From the NCBI GenBank assembly GCA_039908105.1, contig JAMOBI010000008.1, forward strand, positions 1 to 58,727: a stretch of DNA of 58,727 bases, given 5' to 3'. The notes under the pieces were generated by a model. It saw nothing but the letters and a program-made list of their open reading frames with translations, had not been told where the DNA came from and made no database searches. Below are positions 17,683 to 26,178 of the stretch, piece by piece (the first letter of the stretch is position 1; every line of letters begins with the position of its first letter). The stretch is from Magnetaquiglobus sp039908105. GTDB taxonomy: Bacteria > Pseudomonadota > Magnetococcia > Magnetococcales > Magnetaquicoccaceae. The position numbers and the translations under genes were made by a program.

Positions 17683-18123
17683 TCATTCCACCGTGGCAAA
17701 ATATTGCGCGAAGGTGAAATCTTCCCGATTGACGTGATTCAACAGCCACTCCAGCATCCAACGGCGCAGCTCCTTGAGATCCTTGTCGTTGCCTTCAGTC
17801 ACCTTTCTCTGGAACTCGTTCAGTTGACCGATCAGCTGATTGTGAATCGTCTGATGACGCTCGACATCCGGATAACCGCGTTTATAAAGGGTCTCCTCCT
17901 CGTCTGCGAAGTGGGCCTTGGCATAAGAGATCAAATCGTCACAGAGGAACGACAAAGCCTCCCACTCCTGGGACGAAAGGGAGCGTTCCCCCGTGACCGC
18001 TGCCCCAAGAATCTCGTCGGCGTCGACCACGATGTTGAAAAGTTTTTCGTGCGCGAGGTTAAAGCGTGGCTCGCCGACATCCACCATGGTGGAAAGGAGT
18101 TTGGCGTGAAATTCACTTTTCAT
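17683..18123 (-). CDS. Bacteriohaemerythrin
   Basis: Small four-helix O2-binding protein of 146 residues with a non-haem di-iron site. Ligand motifs are visible in order: LAHEKLFN, HFADEEE (HxxxE), ERHQTIHNQ (HxxxH) and LLNHVNREDFTF (HxxxxD). Families of this kind act as oxygen carriers, scavengers or sensors. No attached signalling domain is present. The open frame reaches 18282, but residues before the ATG at 18123 are basic and unlike the fold. Single gene. Upstream lie a sigma54-like site and dyads, so expression may be conditional. Confidence 0.9.
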   Translation of the reverse strand: MKSEFHAKLLSTMVDVGEPRFNLAHEKLFNIVVDADEILGAAVTGERSLSSQEWEALSFLCDDLISYAKAHFADEEETLYKRGYPDVERHQTIHNQLIGQLNEFQRKVTEGNDKDLKELRRWMLEWLLNHVNREDFTFAQYFATVE

Positions 18124-18176
18124 CTTCTCAATCGATCCTTTTTTTTCCTGGAAATGCCATGACTCGGGTCTGTGCC

Positions 18177-18191
18177 GCAATCTGAGCGCCA
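18177..18191 (-). promoter_or_regulatory. Possible sigma54 promoter of the haemerythrin gene
   Basis: Minus strand TGGCGCT-CAGA-TTGC has the GG/GC spacing of a -24/-12 promoter, with two departures from the TGGCACG-N4-TTGC consensus. It lies 54 nt before the ATG, with the predicted start near 18166. Dyads lie immediately upstream. Confidence 0.45.
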
Positions 18192-18203
18192 TTCGAACTC
18201 TTT

Positions 18204-18250
18204 CAGACATCCTTTCACAGGAATGTGACAGTCTGAAATCTTTCAAGATT
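18204..18250. promoter_or_regulatory. Clustered dyads upstream of the haemerythrin gene
   Basis: CAGAC...GTCTG (18204-18235) encloses TCACA-GGAA-TGTGA (18215-18228), and the perfect palindrome AATCTT-TC-AAGATT follows (18237-18250). They could be activator or repressor sites. More TCACA/TGTGA half-sites occur up to about 18335. Confidence 0.4.
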
Positions 18251-18299
18251 GCGAGTTGCTCTTGATTTATGCCACCTTTCACAATTCATGTACAGTCTC

Positions 18300-18504
18300 A
18301 TTCGTCACAGCAAGAGTATTTGAAAAATTTGTGACAAGCAGAAAATCAGCCTTTCTATGCAACCTCCACAAAAAGGTGCAATCGTAGAAAATTGATTGCC
18401 ATATTTGCAATTGAGAAATTTGCGCCAATCATCGCTTCGAAATCACCATTGCCGTATGATTGACAACTCGAATTTGCCTGATGCATGAGATCCGAATTGC
18501 ACCC
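18300..18504. other. Lower-GC gap without a recognised gene
   Basis: AT-richer stretch between the haemerythrin leader and repeat R8, rich in TTTGCAA/ATTGCC-like words. A minus-strand frame through here ends in about 40 residues with some protein-like texture (MHQANSSCQSYG onward), but it has no ribosome-binding site and no family I recognise. I treat it as non-coding or as a remnant. Confidence 0.35.
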
Positions 18505-18711
18505 AGATCCGGCAGTTTCGCAAAAAACGCGAAAAAAGCTTCTTTTGAAGAGCGCGCTAAACCGCACCCATTTTGGGATGCGTAGTTTTTCGCAAGGCTG
18601 CGTGCAAGATGCGGGGGTCGTTTCCAAAAAGCGGAAACGATCCCCGCCAAGGCGGCGCGCGGCGCATTTTTCGCAAAAAAACTGCACATTCCAAGCCGGG
18701 TGCGGTTTATA
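18505..18711 (-). repeat. Mosaic 3'-end repeat, copy R8
   Basis: Starts at the stop of the ligase fusion gene, in its sense. It holds H0 (CCGCACCCGGCTTGG), part of H3, the CGCCGCGCGCCGCC linker, and H4 GCGGGGATCGTTTCC paired with GGAAACGACCCCCGC (one G-T wobble, loop GCTTTTT, 18612-18648). Then come CATCTTGCACGCAGCC, a second H0 (CCC-AAAAT-GGG), and AGCGCGCTCTTC leading into a second H3. H2 is absent. Confidence 0.88.
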
Positions 18712-21225
18712 TCATCCAATGCTCATTTTCTCTTTCGGGCATAACCGTTCCCACACCCTTTCGATGGATTCAAAATCGTCGCGCCGCAGCCGCGCCGGGT
18801 CAAGCTTAAAGCCGAACGTGCGGTCGAGCATGGTGATCAGCGCCACAATGGCCAACGAATCGAGCACCCCGCCCGATATCAGCTGCGACCAGTCCGCATC
18901 AACGATCAGCGGCTGGATTGCACGGATCTTCAAACGCATCAAAGCCCGAAAGTGGTCGAAACTGCCATCCCAGATGTGCTCTTCCGGGGCCGGTTCGTTG
19001 GGGGTGAGATCCAGATGGCCAAACCGCCCGGTCAAAGCTTTCAGGATCACCCCCTCGTGGGCCGGACTTAGATGGGCCTTGTCACAAAGCAGCGCCGGAT
19101 CCAGATAGCCATCCGCACCCAACAGCGGGGTGCAGACATCGAGAAAATGGATCGAAAGCTCGGTGGTCAACGCGCGCATCGCCTGATAGAAACGGGCCTG
19201 CCAGCAATAACGACGCTCCGGGGTGCCCCGAATGGGCCAGGCCGGATCACCGTTGTCGATGTCGAGCGGATGGGTGGGGATGCCGGTCATGTAGCCGAGA
19301 CGCCCGGTCCAAAGCCGTTTGAGCAACCCGAAGAAGGCACGATATCCGGCCACTGCCTCCGCGATGCGCGCCTCGGGATCCGGATCGACCGGAAAAATCG
19401 AACGACACTCCGGCTCCCCGCAGGCGACGATCAGGATATCGGTCGGACCGAGTCGTTCGACGAGCGCGGCGAAACAGGGCAGGCTCTGCTGCCAGTTCTT
19501 GGACCAGAGCAGTCCCACCCAATGGCCGTGGATCCGCCGGTAGCGGTTGTGATGACTGGTCGGGCCGCTCCAGAAGAGCCGCACATGACTGTCCCCGACC
19601 AAATGAACCGACACCTGACGTGCGCTCTCATAGCGACGCAGATTCTCCAGGCGGGCCATCTTGCCGCTTGAGGTCTTTTTCAACCAGTTGCGCGGTACGC
19701 AATCAACCACAGAGTGCATGTCGAACAGCGCATCGAGCCTCAAGCGCAACGTGGCACAGGCCAGACGGCACGCCTCGGTGGTCAGATCAGTGGAGGGTTC
19801 AAAGAGCACCACCACCTCTTCGGAGTCCACCCCCGGATCCTGTCGGCCCACCGCCACCACGCGACCGGGATACACCTCGGGGTATGACCCGGCCGCGGCC
19901 TCGACATCGGCAGGATGGATGTTTTTGCCGTTGTGGATGATCAGTTCCTTGATCCGCCCGGTAACAAACAGCTCGCCTGCACGCAGAAAACCCAGATCGC
20001 CGGTCGGAAACCAGCCGTCCGATCGTGGCGGGGATTGACCGTGACAGGCGTTCACCGCACTTGGACCGGCAAGCAAAATCTCGCCGACCTCCTCCTCGGA
20101 CGAACGGCATTCGATCCGCACCCCGACCCCCTCGACCGGGCGCCCGCAGCCAAACAGCGCCGTGGCCCCCTCAGGCGGGATTGCATCACCCATCCCGCCA
20201 GCCTGACCCTCTGCCAGAATGACCAGCTGACGCCGTGCCAGGGCCATGCGATCCACATACAGGAAACCAGGAGCCTCACCCACTTCGGTCATGGTGGCGG
20301 CAAAGACATTCTCGGCCAGCGCGTAGCAGACCGCCAACCGCCCGCTCTCCACCCCGAAGGCCGCGCCAAACCGGGCGAAAGCGCCCGTCGAGACCGGTTC
20401 CGAGCAGTTGATGAAGGCGCGCATTGATTGCAGATCATACCGCCCACCCACGCGCGCCAGCCACGAAAAGGCGAAATTGGGCAGCCAGCAGAGCGTGCCA
20501 CGCCGGGTTTCGATCACCTCCAGAAGCCAGCCCGGATTGGCCGCCCACTCGAAGGTGTCGAGCAGGTGAAGGGGGGTTTTGGTCAAGAGCGCCGGAAGAA
20601 AGACGCCCGCCAACCCCATGTCGTGATAAAGCGGCAGCCAGCTGACGATGCGATCCGTTTCGGGGTTGAGCCGCAACGCGCCAGCGTGCGCCCGCACCTG
20701 GTGAGTCAGCATCCTCGAGGTGATCGCCACCGCCTTTTGCAAACCCGTGGTGCCGGAACTGCATTGGAGAAACAACGGTTGATCGGGATTGAGGCGAGGA
20801 CGGACGATCTTGGGCCGATCGCGCGGATGTTCCGGATCCCCGGGTGTCAAAAGGGAGGGGCATACCGCCCGGTCGATCGTCTCACCGACAAAAATGCACG
20901 CCCCGAACCGGGATCGATAGTTCTCCAGTTTCTGCGCAAAATCCTCTGGCGTGATCTTGCGGCTCGGATGGGAGAGAAAAGTGGGCAGACGACCAGCCAA
21001 CAATGCACCGAACCAGGCTGCGAGCATGGAGACGGTCATGCGTCCGAAGATCGCCACCACCTGCTCGGACCGCGCCGCAAAGCGGGCGGCCCAGCGACGC
21101 GCCTCCAGACCGAAGCGCTCGACATCCACCGCCTCGACCGCACCATTCGCGTTCGCGTGCAGCCAGAAGAGCGGCTGCGAATGCCGCGTCCGATCCAACA
21201 GCTTGTCCAAAAAGAGGTCGATCAT
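18712..21225 (-). CDS. ANL-family acyl/aryl ligase fused to SGNH-like domain and acyl carrier domain
   Basis: Predicted three-part protein of 837 residues. Part 1 (about 1-530) is an adenylate-forming ligase: ATP loop CSSGTTGLQKAV (155-166), WLPLYHDMGL, TGDLGF with Asp410, hinge GRIKELIIHNGKNIHP, and catalytic Lys522 in TSSGKMARLE. Part 2 (about 538-740) looks like an SGNH/GDSL domain: LVGDSHVRLF with Ser546, ACGEPECRS, and DKAHLSPAH with Asp715/His718. Part 3 (about 765-835) is carrier-like: GGVLDSLAIVAL with Ser790, the expected phosphopantetheine site. It could activate an acyl group, load its own carrier and transfer or hydrolyse it; the substrate is unknown. The start at 21225 is chosen because the ligase fold begins there. 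Two FHA genes diverge upstream. Confidence 0.8.
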   Translation of the reverse strand: MIDLFLDKLLDRTRHSQPLFWLHANANGAVEAVDVERFGLEARRWAARFAARSEQVVAIFGRMTVSMLAAWFGALLAGRLPTFLSHPSRKITPEDFAQKLENYRSRFGACIFVGETIDRAVCPSLLTPGDPEHPRDRPKIVRPRLNPDQPLFLQCSSGTTGLQKAVAITSRMLTHQVRAHAGALRLNPETDRIVSWLPLYHDMGLAGVFLPALLTKTPLHLLDTFEWAANPGWLLEVIETRRGTLCWLPNFAFSWLARVGGRYDLQSMRAFINCSEPVSTGAFARFGAAFGVESGRLAVCYALAENVFAATMTEVGEAPGFLYVDRMALARRQLVILAEGQAGGMGDAIPPEGATALFGCGRPVEGVGVRIECRSSEEEVGEILLAGPSAVNACHGQSPPRSDGWFPTGDLGFLRAGELFVTGRIKELIIHNGKNIHPADVEAAAGSYPEVYPGRVVAVGRQDPGVDSEEVVVLFEPSTDLTTEACRLACATLRLRLDALFDMHSVVDCVPRNWLKKTSSGKMARLENLRRYESARQVSVHLVGDSHVRLFWSGPTSHHNRYRRIHGHWVGLLWSKNWQQSLPCFAALVERLGPTDILIVACGEPECRSIFPVDPDPEARIAEAVAGYRAFFGLLKRLWTGRLGYMTGIPTHPLDIDNGDPAWPIRGTPERRYCWQARFYQAMRALTTELSIHFLDVCTPLLGADGYLDPALLCDKAHLSPAHEGVILKALTGRFGHLDLTPNEPAPEEHIWDGSFDHFRALMRLKIRAIQPLIVDADWSQLISGGVLDSLAIVALITMLDRTFGFKLDPARLRRDDFESIERVWERLCPKEKMSIG

Positions 21226-21404
21226 CCCACGCCCCGTTTGCCGGCGACACCCAATCCCAGCTCGTGCAACCTGAGGTCTCCCGATTCCTGGTGCACAGGC
21301 TGCCACCCGATCCTGGTGAATCAGCAGCCATTCCAGGGGAACAAATGGCGCACATTTTGCTTTGCGTGCTATCAACGCCTCCTCATTCAGCCGAATCGGA
21401 AAAA

Positions 21405-21872
21405 ATGGCCATGAATCGCCTCCCCAATCGTCCGCGTCCCCTCTCCACCCGGCATTTTCCGCAACTGGTATTCCACATTCAGGAGCCGGAGTGCAATGGT
21501 TACGATTTCCACTATCACCTCCAGGAGCAGGCGGAATATCTGATCGGTCGGGCCGCGCTGCGTCTGCATCCGTTCGACGGCATCCGCATTCTGTTGCAGG
21601 ATCCGGAGGTGTCGTTGCAACATGCCCGAATTTTTTTGCACGACAAGGGATTCTGGATGATCGAGGATCTGGAGAGCGCCAAAGGCACCTTCTTGCGACC
21701 CTCAGGCCTGCCGCGAGAGATGTGGCAAAACCTTGCCCACCCCTCGCCCCTGGTGGAATCAACCGATATCCGCGTCGGGCGAACGCTTCTGACCGTGCGC
21801 TATCTGGACGCGGAGGGTCGTTTGCATCCGCGCACCTTCCGGCAACCGGCGCATCAGCAGGTGACCGCATGA
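21405..21872 (+). CDS. FHA-domain protein (first of pair)
   Basis: Small cytoplasmic protein of 155 residues with one forkhead-associated domain, a fold that binds phosphothreonine peptides. The core shows YLIGRAALRLHPFDG, the SLQHARIF strand-loop (SxxH signature) and DLESAKGTFLRP, where usual FHA proteins have a N-G-T turn. A second ATG at 21411 could also be the start; CGGAAAA lies just upstream of both. Its TGA overlaps the ATG of the next FHA gene by four bases. No kinase is adjacent. It diverges from the ligase fusion across a 180-bp gap that should hold both promoters. Confidence 0.85.
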   Translation: MAMNRLPNRPRPLSTRHFPQLVFHIQEPECNGYDFHYHLQEQAEYLIGRAALRLHPFDGIRILLQDPEVSLQHARIFLHDKGFWMIEDLESAKGTFLRPSGLPREMWQNLAHPSPLVESTDIRVGRTLLTVRYLDAEGRLHPRTFRQPAHQQVTA

Positions 21873-22234
21873 CCACGATGCTGCGCGCCCGATTGATTGT
21901 GTACCAGGATGGGGAGTTGCTCCAGGAATACCCTGTGGGCAAGGAGCCGATCAACATCGGTCGCGCCAAGGACAACGATATCCGCTTGTCCGATGAGGCG
22001 ATCTCCCGCCACCATCTGCGCGTGATGCGCAACCACGGCGAAAAATATTCCGTGCGCGATCTGGCCAGCAAAAACGGCACCTATCTCAACAACGAACGCA
22101 TCCAGGAAGAGCGGTTGAAAAACGGTGACCGCATCGATCTGGGCCGTTTCTCGCTGCTTTTCTCCCTGACGCCGAAATCAGCCTCGGGCACCACCACCAA
22201 AACCCGTTCGCTCAATACCAGTTCGGGTTGGTAA
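21869..22234 (+). CDS. FHA-domain protein (second of pair)
   Basis: Protein of 121 residues made almost wholly of one canonical FHA domain: INIGRAKDNDIRLSD, AISRHHLRV, SVRDLASKNGTYLNNERI and LKNGDRIDLGRF. All phosphothreonine-binding positions (Arg of GRA, SRHH, NGT) appear intact, so it should bind phosphopeptides. A short Ser/Thr-rich tail follows and could itself be a phosphorylation target. It is coupled to the first FHA gene by an ATGA overlap. The partner kinase or secretion system is not in the window. Confidence 0.9.
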   Translation: MTTMLRARLIVYQDGELLQEYPVGKEPINIGRAKDNDIRLSDEAISRHHLRVMRNHGEKYSVRDLASKNGTYLNNERIQEERLKNGDRIDLGRFSLLFSLTPKSASGTTTKTRSLNTSSGW

Positions 22235-22239
22235 CGATT

Positions 22240-22418
22240 CCGTAACGAGATCGCGTGCAAGATGCGGAGCCGTTTCCAAAAAGCAAAAAACGACTCCCGC
22301 GAAGGCCGGGCGCGGCGCATTTTTTGTCAAAGTCAAAACCCTGGGAGATGAATCTCCCAGACCCTCTCTTTTTTTCACCAATAAAAACTACATATTACAA
22401 GCTGGTTGCGGTTTGAAA
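22240..22418 (-). repeat. Mosaic 3'-end repeat, copy R9
   Basis: Downstream of aroC in its sense (minus strand): H0 (CCGCAACCAGCTTG), TTTTTATTGGTGA, A-tract, GAGAGGG, H2 (about 22341-22362), TTTTGACTTTGAC, the linker GCGCCGCGCCCGGCC, and a degenerate H4 (GCGGGAGTCGTTTTT against CCGTTTCC arms). H3 is deleted. It lies between convergent genes. Confidence 0.87.
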
Positions 22419-22452
22419 ACAATATATTTCATGCCAGGTACGATATCCCACC

Positions 22453-23538
22453 TCACCGTTGCCAGTCATGGCGACTGCGAAAGCGCAACCAGTGATCCGC
22501 CAGGGTCAGGGCCATCATCGCCTCGGCTACCGGAACCGCGCGAATCCCCACGCAGGGATCGTGCCGCCCCTCGGTGATCACCTGACGGGAGTTGCCATGC
22601 ACATCCACCGTTCGCTTGGGGATGCGGATCGATGAGGTGGGTTTGAGTGCAATGCGCGCCACGATCTCCTGACCGGTGGAGAGCCCACCCAAAATTCCCC
22701 CAGCGTGATTGCTCACGAAGGTGACCTCGCCATCCGGCGCGGGCAGCATCTCATCGGCCAGCATCGACCCGTACCCCCGGGCCATCTCCATGCCATCGCC
22801 GATTTCCACCCCCTTGACCGCGTTGATGCTCATCATCGCCTTGGCCAGATCGGCATCCAGGCGATCGAACACCGGCTCACCCCACCCCACACCAACGCCC
22901 GAAGCCACCACCTCAAGGGTGGCACCCACCGAATCCCCAGCCGTGCGCACCGTGTCGATCAACCGCTCGAAGCGCGCCACAGCCCCAACATCGGGTGAGA
23001 AGAAAGGATTGCGCCCCACCTCCTCCCAATTCCACTGGTTGCGATCGATCCGTTCGCTGCCCATGGCGATCAAAGCCCCTTGAATCTGCACGCCGATCGT
23101 CTCCAGCAGCTTGCGGGCGATCGCGCCACCTGCCACCCGCAACGCGGTCTCGCGCGCCGAGGCCCGTCCACCACCACGGTAGTCGCGAATCCCGTACTTG
23201 CGCCAGTAGACGTAATCGGCATGTCCGGGACGGAACAGATCCTGAATCTCCGAGTAATCGCGCGAGCGCTGATCGGTATTCTCGATCACAAGACCGATCG
23301 GCGTGCCGGTGGTCACCCCCTGGAACACCCCGGAGAGAATCCGCACCTGGTCGGGCTCGCGGCGTCCGGTGGTGAAACGGCTCGCGCCCGGTCGCCGCCG
23401 GTCGAGATCCCGTTGCAGATCGCTCTCCTCCAATGGCAGACCCGCCGGACACCCCTCGACCACCCCGCCTATGGCCGGTCCGTGGCTTTCGCCAAAGGTG
23501 GTCAATCGAAACAGGATACCGATTCCATTGCCGGACAT
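22453..23538 (-). CDS. aroC: Chorismate synthase
   Basis: Last step of the shikimate pathway: an FMN-dependent 1,4-elimination that makes chorismate from 5-enolpyruvylshikimate 3-phosphate. The 361-residue protein shows the family signatures GESHGPAIGGVVEG, RRRPGASRFTTGRREPDQV, DYRGGGRASARET and SNHAGGILGG. The ATG at 23538 (MSGNGIG) is preceded by GGGAG at normal spacing, while the frame open to 23586 adds unlikely residues. Bases 23539-23689 upstream hold only a leader: TTGCCG and a TTTATT box about 18 bp apart near 23565 are a weak promoter candidate. Confidence 0.96.
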   Translation of the reverse strand: MSGNGIGILFRLTTFGESHGPAIGGVVEGCPAGLPLEESDLQRDLDRRRPGASRFTTGRREPDQVRILSGVFQGVTTGTPIGLVIENTDQRSRDYSEIQDLFRPGHADYVYWRKYGIRDYRGGGRASARETALRVAGGAIARKLLETIGVQIQGALIAMGSERIDRNQWNWEEVGRNPFFSPDVGAVARFERLIDTVRTAGDSVGATLEVVASGVGVGWGEPVFDRLDADLAKAMMSINAVKGVEIGDGMEMARGYGSMLADEMLPAPDGEVTFVSNHAGGILGGLSTGQEIVARIALKPTSSIRIPKRTVDVHGNSRQVITEGRHDPCVGIRAVPVAEAMMALTLADHWLRFRSRHDWQR

Positions 23539-23689
23539 GTTGTCTCCCGTCATCAAAATAAAGAGCACACGCCGAATGATCGGCAACGCGCGGAGATGTT
23601 TCTTATCGCTGGCCCCGTGACAAAGAGTGCCGTGGATAGGGATTCTGTTCGGCGGAAAGAAGGGCAGAGTTGAGGCGTTTGTGAGGGTT

Positions 23690-24097
23690 GTACCGCAAAC
23701 TTCTTGAAAAGCATCATTTTCGGCAGGGGTGTGTGCAAGATGCAGGAGTCGTTTCTATACCGCAACCATCATGGGATGCGTAGTGGATCAACCAAGCTGA
23801 TTTGACAGGTTGCGACGGACTGGCACGCCAGTCACCAAACCTTAAAGCCTTTAGTCACGCGGCTTTGTTCTTGGGCCATGTTCGCGGGATTGTTTTGCAA
23901 AAGACGCAAAACAATCCCGCAGCCAAGGCGGCGCGCGGCGCATTTTTCGCAAAAGGCGCGAAAAATGCTTCTTGAAAAGAGCGCGCTAAAATCTAAAGTC
24001 AAAGTCAAAAACAAAACCCTGGGAGAGGAATCTCCCAGACCCTCTCTTTTTTTTCACCAGTAACGACACATTCCAAGCCGGGTGCGGTTTGGCCAAA
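23690..24097 (-). repeat. Mosaic 3'-end repeat, copy R10 (longest)
   Basis: Downstream of fabI in its sense (minus strand): H0, A-tract, GAGAGGG, H2 (about 24018-24040), three GACTTT/GATTTT hexamers, AGCGCGCTC, H3, the linker, and H4 GCGGGATTGTTTTGC with a perfect complement and loop GTCTTTT (about 23886-23923). It continues with the AACAAAGCCGCGTGAC...TGGCACGCC segment shared with R2 and another H0 arm (23757-23780). Confidence 0.88.
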
Positions 24098-24098
24098 C

Positions 24099-24890
24099 TC
24101 ACTCCTTTTCGTGATCCACTGCCCGCATGCCGACCACATGATACCCGGCATCCACATGCAGCACCTCGCCGGTCACGCCGCTGCTCATCTCGGAGAGCAG
24201 ATACAGGGCCGACTCCCCCACCTCCTCAATGGTAACGTTGCGCCGCATCGGCGCATTGTCGCGGTTCCAGTTGAGAATGTGCTTGAAATCGCCGATCCCG
24301 GCGGCTGCCAACGTGCGAATCGGACCGGCGGAGATGGCGTTAACCCGAATGTTCTTGGGCCCGAAATCGACCGCCAAATAACGCACGCTCGCCTCCAAAG
24401 CCGCCTTGGCCACCCCCATGACGTTGTAGTGGGGCATCACCCGTTCGGCCCCCAGATAGGTCAGGGTGAGAATCGATCCGCCGTTGCGCATCAAAGGGGC
24501 CGCACGCCCGCACACTGCGGTCAACGAGTAAACCGAGGTCTCCATCGCAATCCGAAACCCCTCGCGGGAGGTGTCATAATAATACCCGTCCAACTCCTCC
24601 TTCTTGGCAAAGGCCACAGAGTGCACCAGAAAATCGATCCCGCCCCAGCGTCTCTCAACCTCCTGGAAAACCTGATCGATCTCCTCGTCGTTGTTGAGAT
24701 TGCAGGGCAGCACGAAATCGGATCCCAACTCCTCGGCCAAGGGTCGCACCCGTTTTTCCAGCGCCTCTCCAAGAAAATTGAACCCCAGGACCGCACCCTC
24801 GCGATGGCAGGCGCGCGCGATCCCCCAGGCGATGCTGCGTTCGTTGGCCAGCCCAAAAATCAGCCCCCGCTTACCTTCCAGGATTCCCAT
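24099..24890 (-). CDS. fabI: Enoyl-[acyl-carrier-protein] reductase (NADH), FabI type
   Basis: Final reductive step of each fatty-acid elongation round. The 263-residue short-chain dehydrogenase fold shows the FabI-type nucleotide loop GLANERSIAWGIA, the LVHSVAFA strand and the catalytic Tyr and Lys in YNVMGVAK (Y-x6-K). SAGPIRTLAA and the substrate loop follow. It is the classical triclosan-target class rather than FabV, FabL or FabK. It follows the NDUFAF7-type gene by 55 nt on the same strand, so it could be read from the nuo transcript, but a possible own promoter overlaps the upstream gene end. Confidence 0.95.
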   Translation of the reverse strand: MGILEGKRGLIFGLANERSIAWGIARACHREGAVLGFNFLGEALEKRVRPLAEELGSDFVLPCNLNNDEEIDQVFQEVERRWGGIDFLVHSVAFAKKEELDGYYYDTSREGFRIAMETSVYSLTAVCGRAAPLMRNGGSILTLTYLGAERVMPHYNVMGVAKAALEASVRYLAVDFGPKNIRVNAISAGPIRTLAAAGIGDFKHILNWNRDNAPMRRNVTIEEVGESALYLLSEMSSGVTGEVLHVDAGYHVVGMRAVDHEKE

Positions 24891-24944
24891 GACCTTCTTC
24901 CCTCATCAACTCGTGACCGGATGAAACAGATGACAAAGTAACAT

Positions 24945-24972
24945 TCTATAATCGTTGCGACTGATCATTCAA
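24945..24972 (-). promoter_or_regulatory. Possible sigma70 promoter of fabI
   Basis: Minus strand TTGAAT (24967-24972), a 16-bp spacer and TATAGA (24945-24950) overlap the last codons of the upstream methyltransferase gene and lie 55 nt before the fabI ATG. Confidence 0.4.
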
Positions 24973-26100
24973 CCGAAAACCCGACAAAGCCCCATTCCCG
25001 ATCCCACGTCCCATGGCCAACACCTTGAAACGCTCCCCCATCTCATCCGGAAGAAGCAACCGCATCGCCACCTTGCGCAACCGCTCGACCGACCCGGTCT
25101 CCATGCGCCGTCCAGCCATCTCCAGCCGCTCCAGAATCCCCAACCCCTGCAAAAACCACCCCTGGGTGGTGAATCCCAACAGCTCCAACCCCCCCGCAAC
25201 TCCGGCTTTGACCATGGCAGAGAAATTCACATGCGCGGTCAGATCCATTTCACCGGGATAAAGCAGCGGATCATCCACCCGCTCGCCTCCACGATGTCCA
25301 GCCAATGTCCCGGCCACACGCCGCCCGGAAAAGTAGTCCCGCCCGGCCTCGCCATAATCGATCATCAGCACCACGCCGCGCTGCAGGCAAGCCCCAACCG
25401 CGTGCATCCAGTCGATGGCCGCCAGCCCCACCTCGGCTCGATACCCCACCGGCAGCACAACCCCTGATGCGGAAAAATAGGCAGCAATGCGCGCTTCGCA
25501 AAGCTCAATGTGGCAAATTTTCAGCGCACCATCCTCAGAGCGGGTGACCGCCAGCTCGTACAACCCCTCTTGCGTCCTCTCCACCCAATGGACCGGCAAA
25601 GCATCGAGAAACTCATTGCCCAGAATCACCCCGGCATCAATCCTCTCCGGCAGGCCGGAGAGCCACGTCACCTTGTCGTCACCGAAACCCGCCCCGCTCA
25701 ACAACCGCTGCTGCCGGATGCAAAAATCGGGGCTGATCTCCACCATGCCGATTTGCAACGCCGCAAAAAAGTCCGGAAAGCGCCGCGCCGTGGTCAACAA
25801 ATCCAGCGCCAGCCGCCCCGATCCGCCGCCCATCTCGATCACCTCGAAGCAAGCTGGACAATCGAGCAGCTGCCAGATTTCAATGCACTGCAAGGCCATA
25901 AGCTCACCAAACAGCGAGGTCAACTCCGGGGCGGTGACAAAATCCCCGCCCTGACCCACGCGCGTCCGACCGGTCATGTAGTAGCCGTGCTGCGGATGAT
26001 AGAGCGCCAATGCCATGAAACGACAAAACGGCAAACAACCCCCTGCCCTGTCGATCTCGGCATCCAGCAACGCGACCAACGAATCATTCACGTTGTTCAT
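24946..26100 (-). CDS. SAM-dependent methyltransferase, NDUFAF7/MidA family (DUF185)
   Basis: Class I methyltransferase of 384 residues. The N-terminal family block FCRFMALALYHPQHGYYMTG is followed by GQGGDFVTAPELTSLFGEL, the SAM-binding loop EMGGGSGRLALDLL, and VILGNEFLDALPVHW. Mitochondrial NDUFAF7 methylates an arginine of the NuoD homologue NDUFS2 during complex I assembly; bacterial members are less studied. Its place 78 nt after nuoN, on the same strand as all nuo genes, supports a complex I role by context. The open frame to 26121 begins at TTG, and the ATG at 26100 is preferred, though the ribosome-binding site is weak. Confidence 0.88.
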   Translation of the reverse strand: MNNVNDSLVALLDAEIDRAGGCLPFCRFMALALYHPQHGYYMTGRTRVGQGGDFVTAPELTSLFGELMALQCIEIWQLLDCPACFEVIEMGGGSGRLALDLLTTARRFPDFFAALQIGMVEISPDFCIRQQRLLSGAGFGDDKVTWLSGLPERIDAGVILGNEFLDALPVHWVERTQEGLYELAVTRSEDGALKICHIELCEARIAAYFSASGVVLPVGYRAEVGLAAIDWMHAVGACLQRGVVLMIDYGEAGRDYFSGRRVAGTLAGHRGGERVDDPLLYPGEMDLTAHVNFSAMVKAGVAGGLELLGFTTQGWFLQGLGILERLEMAGRRMETGSVERLRKVAMRLLLPDEMGERFKVLAMGRGIGNGALSGFRLNDQSQRL

Positions 26101-26178
26101 AATCCATCCGGTGGCAAACAAAAAGAGGTCTGGAATCCTCTTCCAGACCTCTCGATCCGCTCAACGTGCAATCCAATG

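Noticed and set aside
18355..18687. Minus-strand frame of 110 codons in the haemerythrin upstream region
   Set aside because: Its first part runs through repeat R8, no ribosome-binding site is visible, and the residues match no family I know.
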